Origin: an uncultured Clostridia bacterium
Lineage (GTDB): Bacteria; Bacillota; Clostridia; Oscillospirales; Acutalibacteraceae
Assembly: GCA_944384985.1 (NCBI GenBank)
Contig: CALWVM010000007.1
Coordinates: 1-64,000, forward strand
DNA: 64,000 bases
Reading direction: 5' to 3'
Part shown: positions 60,901-64,000 of the stretch, one piece after another
How positions within the stretch are numbered: the stretch's first letter is position 1
How the letters are laid out: each line of letters opens with the position of its first letter
The notes under the pieces: generated by a model
What the model was told of the DNA's origin: nothing
The model's input: only the letters and a program-made list of their open reading frames with translations
Database searches by the model: none
Position numbers and translations under genes: made by a program

Positions 60901-60937
60901 AAACAGCGGTATGCCTCTTTGGAAGCATACCGCTGTT
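60901..60937. terminator. bidirectional terminator
   Basis: AACAGCGGTATGC (60902-60914) pairs with GCATACCGCTGTT (60925-60937) across a 10-base loop. It lies between two convergent genes, the MBL hydrolase and the radical SAM gene. Confidence 0.75.
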
Positions 60938-60956
60938 CTTATATCCTGATCTTCCG

Positions 60957-61565
60957 TTATCCTGCGGAGTATGTGCGCACGCGCAGCGGGATGCCCATTT
61001 CGTCCGCAAGCTTTTGACAGGCGGCAATATCGTCTTTCGAAATCACATCCACTACCGTAAATTTGACATTTACACCGGTTTCTTTGCATTCGCGGGCGAA
61101 TTTCAAAATCGCGTCAAACGCCGCTTTCCCGAACGACGGCGCGCACAGGTCATCGTATTTTTCGGCGGTCGGGGCGTTCAGCGAAATGGAAACCGTATCA
61201 AAATATTTGCAGATTTCCTTTGCGGTCGGCTTTTTGTTGATGAGGTCCGAAAGACCGTTGGTATTCACGCGCAGCTTTAAGCCCTTTTCTTTCAAATAAG
61301 CCGCCGTTTTCAACATATTATCATATGCGCAGGTCGGCTCGCCGTAACCGCAGAACACAACCTCGTTTTCATACCCGGTGAAATCCCACGCATCAATTGC
61401 CGCTTTGATCTCCTCAAATGTCGGCGAATGCGCTTCGAACCAAAGCGAATGTGCCTCGCCCACGGCGTCGCCGTTTTGCCGGATGCAGAATTTGCAGCGG
61501 CACGGGCAGGCGTTGGTGAGATTCAAATAGACTTTGTTTTCATAGGTATACACGATGTCCGTCAT
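60957..61565 (-). CDS. TatD-linked-type radical SAM protein
   Basis: A 202-aa short radical SAM protein. The cluster motif is LTNACPCRCKFCIRQNGDAVGEAHSLW (CxxxCxxC), then VVFCGYGEPTCAYD, LRVNTNGLSDL and VSISLNAPTAEKYDDLC. It matches the small family often fused to or next to TatD nucleases; no tatD is visible here. Substrate is unknown. AAGGAGATG precedes the ATG. It is the last gene of the pdx-ECF operon, 12 bp away. Confidence 0.85.
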   Translation of the reverse strand: MTDIVYTYENKVYLNLTNACPCRCKFCIRQNGDAVGEAHSLWFEAHSPTFEEIKAAIDAWDFTGYENEVVFCGYGEPTCAYDNMLKTAAYLKEKGLKLRVNTNGLSDLINKKPTAKEICKYFDTVSISLNAPTAEKYDDLCAPSFGKAAFDAILKFARECKETGVNVKFTVVDVISKDDIAACQKLADEMGIPLRVRTYSAG

Positions 61566-61577
61566 AATGCCATCTCC

Positions 61578-62120
61578 TTAAAAATTTCGATAGATCCTTT
61601 TTTTGATGTCGGCTTTGTCGAGCGCCGCCGCCGCGGCATAATAGATTACCGCGCTGCCGACCGCCTGCACAACGCTGAACGGAACGGACGTGAGCGCCGT
61701 CGGGAAGCTGTATAAAAGCCCCTCCGCCAAGAAATAGCCCAGCACCGTAACAACGCCGGACACAAGCGGCATAAACGCCGTTGCCTTATTGAGCAGGCGG
61801 TGCGGCACGTGCTTCCGCCGCACATACACAAGTGCAAACGGCAGGGCGTTGCACGCCTTGATGATCGCGGTAAACGGCGCCCAGGCTGCGCTGCCCGCGA
61901 GCACATCCGCAAGCGCGCCGCCCACGGCTGCAGCCCCTGCGGCATACGGCAGCGGCAGAATGCACGAGGCGATATAGATCATGCTGTCGCCGAAATGCAC
62001 ATAACCGTCGTTGATGCCTGTATTGACCTTGACGAACGCCGTCATCACGACGATGAGCGCGGCGAACAGCGCGCTTAAAATCAGATTATATAACGCCCTT
62101 GGCGTTTGCTTTTTGCTCAT
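61578..62120 (-). CDS. ECF transporter S component, likely for vitamin B6
   Basis: A 180-aa integral membrane protein with about six helices and the S-component pattern: LYNLILSALFAALIVVMTAFVKVNTGINDGYVHFGDSMIYIASCILPLPYAAGAAAVGGALADVLAG. S components capture a vitamin and share an energising EcfAAT module coded elsewhere. The start overlaps the pyridoxamine kinase stop by 4 bp, so pyridoxine or pyridoxal as substrate is a strong contextual inference. Confidence 0.82.
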   Translation of the reverse strand: MSKKQTPRALYNLILSALFAALIVVMTAFVKVNTGINDGYVHFGDSMIYIASCILPLPYAAGAAAVGGALADVLAGSAAWAPFTAIIKACNALPFALVYVRRKHVPHRLLNKATAFMPLVSGVVTVLGYFLAEGLLYSFPTALTSVPFSVVQAVGSAVIYYAAAAALDKADIKKRIYRNF

Positions 62121-62947
62121 AAAAGCATCTCCAGATGGTTTTGAAAATTCACACCGTCGTTGCGGTCCGTACCCGCGCGATAGCTTTCTTCAATAGAAGC
62201 CTCCAGAAAGCGGACCGCTTTGCGCACGGCGGTTTCTGCGTCGATACCGCGCACAAGCTCCCCCGTGATCACGGCGGAAAAGAGATCGCCCGTGCCGGAA
62301 AAGCTGCCGCCGAAGCGTTTGCCCGTGACGACCGTTTCGCCTTCGCGTGTGACCAGCACACAGGAGATCGTGTCCGCATGGCGCACGCCTGTGACCACAA
62401 CGGTGTGCAGTACGTCGGACAGCAGCGTCTTGGCGAGCGCGACCGTTTCTGCCATTCCGTCCCCCTGCGCGCATAGCCGCGCGAGCGCGTCGTAGTCCGC
62501 GCCGCAAAGCAGGCAAAGTTCCGAAAGATTCGGTGTGATAACGTTGGCGCGCCGTGCAAGCTGCACAACTTCGCGGCAAAGCGCGGCGTCGTAGGTATCG
62601 TATACCTGACCGTCGTCCGCCATGACGGGGTCGCAGACGAACAGGGTATCCGATGTTTGAAACGCGTCCAGAAACGCCGCAATGCGCTTTGCCTGCTGCG
62701 TACTTGCAAGGTAGCCGGTCAAAATACCGTCGAAGCGCACATGGCGTTTTTTCCATTCGGCAAGGTATGCGTCCAGATGGTCGGTGAAATCAACGCAGAA
62801 AAAACTGTCGTAGCCCGTTTGATTGGAAAGGATCGCCGTGGGCAGCGGGCAGCACTCCGTGCCGAGCACGGACAGTACCGGAAGCGCCGCTGTGAGCGAA
62901 CAGCGGCCAAGCCCCGAAAGATCGTTGACGACCGCGATGCGCTTCAT
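62117..62947 (-). CDS. pdxY: pyridoxamine/pyridoxal kinase
   Basis: A 276-aa ribokinase-family kinase that phosphorylates vitamin B6 vitamers for salvage. Motifs are RIAVVNDLSGLGRCSLTAALPVLSVLG, PTAILSNQTGYDSF, DGILTGYLASTQQ, VCDPVMADDGQVYD, ITPNLSELCLL and the anion-hole GGSFSGTGDLFSAVI. AGGTGG precedes the ATG. First gene of the B6 operon, divergent from the MocR-type regulator. Confidence 0.9.
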   Translation of the reverse strand: MKRIAVVNDLSGLGRCSLTAALPVLSVLGTECCPLPTAILSNQTGYDSFFCVDFTDHLDAYLAEWKKRHVRFDGILTGYLASTQQAKRIAAFLDAFQTSDTLFVCDPVMADDGQVYDTYDAALCREVVQLARRANVITPNLSELCLLCGADYDALARLCAQGDGMAETVALAKTLLSDVLHTVVVTGVRHADTISCVLVTREGETVVTGKRFGGSFSGTGDLFSAVITGELVRGIDAETAVRKAVRFLEASIEESYRAGTDRNDGVNFQNHLEMLL

Positions 62948-62969
62948 AAAACCACCTGCCTTTTGCGTC

Positions 62970-62998
62970 TTGCATCCTCCTTGGATTTCCTATATAAT
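62970..62998 (+). promoter_or_regulatory. promoter of the MocR-type regulator
   Basis: TTGCAT (62970-62975), 17 bp, TATAAT (62993-62998), 60 bp before the start at 63059. The same 110-bp interval must hold the divergent pdxY promoter and the regulator site; TGACAA at about 63010 on the minus strand is a possible -35 for it. Confidence 0.6.
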
Positions 62999-63058
62999 AG
63001 AACAAAGTTGTCATTAAGAAAATACACAAAATCATATATTTTTTAGGGGACAGATCAC

Positions 63059-64000
63059 ATGGAACTGAACGCCGCTTTTTCGCCCCTGCTCGACACGGGC
63101 ACACCGCTGTATATGCAGGTATACAATTATTACAAAGATCTGATCGTTACCGGCAAACTGCCGCCAAATACGCGGCTTCCCTCGCTTCGGCGATGCGCCG
63201 AAGCGCTTTCAGTCAGCCGAACGACGGCGGAGGGCGCGTATTTGCAGCTTTGCGCGGACGGGTATATCCTTTCCAAGCCTAAAAGCGGCTATTTTGTGAC
63301 CGATCTGTTCCGCCCGCAAAAGCAAGCCCACGCGCCCAAAACGCAGGAGCCGCCTGCCCCGCAATACGATTTTGCGTCGCTTTCCGCCGACCGCGAAAGC
63401 TTTGACTTCAATCTCTGGCGGCGGTATCTGAAAAGCGCGCTGCGTCAGGATGAACGGCTGCTCTCCTACGGCGAAGTACAGGGCGAACGGGACTTGCGCG
63501 AGGCGTTGGCGCAATACATTGCCGAAAAGCGCAACGTCGTGTGCACGGCGGACAGCATCGTGATCGGCGCGGGCGTGCAAAGCCTTCTGCACCTGCTGTG
63601 CCCGGTGCTGCGCGACCGCAGGACCGTGGCGTTTCAGGATAAGGCGTTTTTACAGGGGCGCGCGGTCTTTCAAGACCACGGTTTTACGATCTGCGAGCGG
63701 GAAGCAGACGCGCAGATCCTCTACACCTCCCCCTCGCACATGAACCGCCGCGGCGATGTGATGCCGACCGATGCGCGCATTGCGCTGCTCAAGCGCACAA
63801 CGGCGCGCGGCGCACTGCTCATTGAAGACGATTACGACAACGAATTCTGCTATTTTGACCGCCCTTCCCCCGCGCTGCAGGGGCTGGACGGCGGGCGGCA
63901 TGTGATCTATATTGGGACGTTTTCACGCCTTTTGCTGCCCTCCATCCGTTTGAGCTTTCTGGTGCTGCCCGACAGCCTTTTGACGCGCTACCGGGAGATC
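63059..64000 (+). CDS. MocR/PdxR-type regulator, 3' end cut by window
   Basis: The first 314 residues of a GntR-HTH / aminotransferase-fold regulator. The winged helix is at about 14-85 (LYMQVYNYYKDLIVTGKLPPNTRLPSLRRCAEALSVSRTTAEGAYLQLCADGYI), then the fold-type I PLP domain (YGEVQGERDLREALAQYI, IGAGVQSLLHLLCPVL, LLIEDDYDNEFCY, YIGTFSRLLLPSIRLSFLV, with the PLP lysine position not visible as K in GTFSRLL). GGGGA precedes the ATG. PdxR proteins sense PLP and control B6 genes. The facing pdxY operon makes that its likely target. Confidence 0.88.
   Translation, partial: MELNAAFSPLLDTGTPLYMQVYNYYKDLIVTGKLPPNTRLPSLRRCAEALSVSRTTAEGAYLQLCADGYILSKPKSGYFVTDLFRPQKQAHAPKTQEPPAPQYDFASLSADRESFDFNLWRRYLKSALRQDERLLSYGEVQGERDLREALAQYIAEKRNVVCTADSIVIGAGVQSLLHLLCPVLRDRRTVAFQDKAFLQGRAVFQDHGFTICEREADAQILYTSPSHMNRRGDVMPTDARIALLKRTTARGALLIEDDYDNEFCYFDRPSPALQGLDGGRHVIYIGTFSRLLLPSIRLSFLVLPDSLLTRYREI

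Overview
The window reads as a spore-forming, low-redox Gram-positive of the class Clostridia. The chromosomal part (from about 35 kb) carries the familiar Bacillota blocks rpsT / gpr / spoIIP / hemW / lepA and obg / mrnC. Its G+C is clearly higher than that of the accessory region by eye. An Oscillospiraceae-like host is my inference from the mix of genes; no species is claimed.

1-25570: an integrated element beside an intact tRNA-Ser(CGA) gene (8-96). Its left arm (213-4991, minus strand) has a tyrosine integrase, a ParB-like protein, a MobC-like protein, a small ribbon-helix-helix protein, a RepA-like ATPase, a cysteine-rich VLP protein and an excisionase-like HTH. No relaxase is seen. A non-coding stretch (4992-5580) holds three iteron-like repeats. 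Then comes a strongly AT-rich cargo on the plus strand (5581-21386): a HARE-HTH/Mrr endonuclease, a tightly overlapping five-gene operon (an 888-aa protein with RNA-polymerase-alpha-CTD-like and sigma-region-4-like segments, a phospholipase-D-like/DEAD helicase, a 53-aa protein, a DndD-like SMC ATPase and a 166-aa protein), and a DNA phosphorothioation operon dndB-dndC-dndD-dndE followed by a DUF262 protein. dndBCDE has its own consensus promoter, which lies partly inside a 46-bp perfect palindrome. I read this as a DNA sulfur-modification defence island with three candidate effectors and no recognisable dndFGH; dndA is also missing, so the host cysteine desulfurase is presumably used. The right arm (21423-25259, minus strand) has TnpV, a toxin/immunity-like pair, DUF4417, an ImmA/XRE pair with a textbook operator-promoter, a candidate small RNA and a double-HTH protein. 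It ends in a 3' tRNA-Ser fragment (25514-25570).

25571-35038: a type I restriction-modification locus (hsdM, hsdS, half-length hsdS, hsdR) with a tyrosine recombinase downstream. HsdS coding repeats suggest specificity-domain shuffling.

35039-64000: chromosome. It contains DUF4186, an unusual operon of an LRR surface protein, an HTH protein, a small Ser/Thr kinase and a zinc-ribbon membrane protein, a LytTR/GHKL two-component pair, an M50-like protease, a sugar isomerase-like protein, a thiol peroxidase, a surface 5'-nucleotidase, a PflX-type radical SAM enzyme, proC, the rpsT-gpr-spoIIP-hemW-prdX-lepA block, a NERD nuclease, YitT, mini-RNase III, Obg, a small membrane protein behind an SOS-box-like promoter, an MBL hydrolase, and a vitamin B6 salvage block (radical SAM, ECF S-component, pyridoxamine kinase, divergent MocR/PdxR-type regulator cut by the window end).
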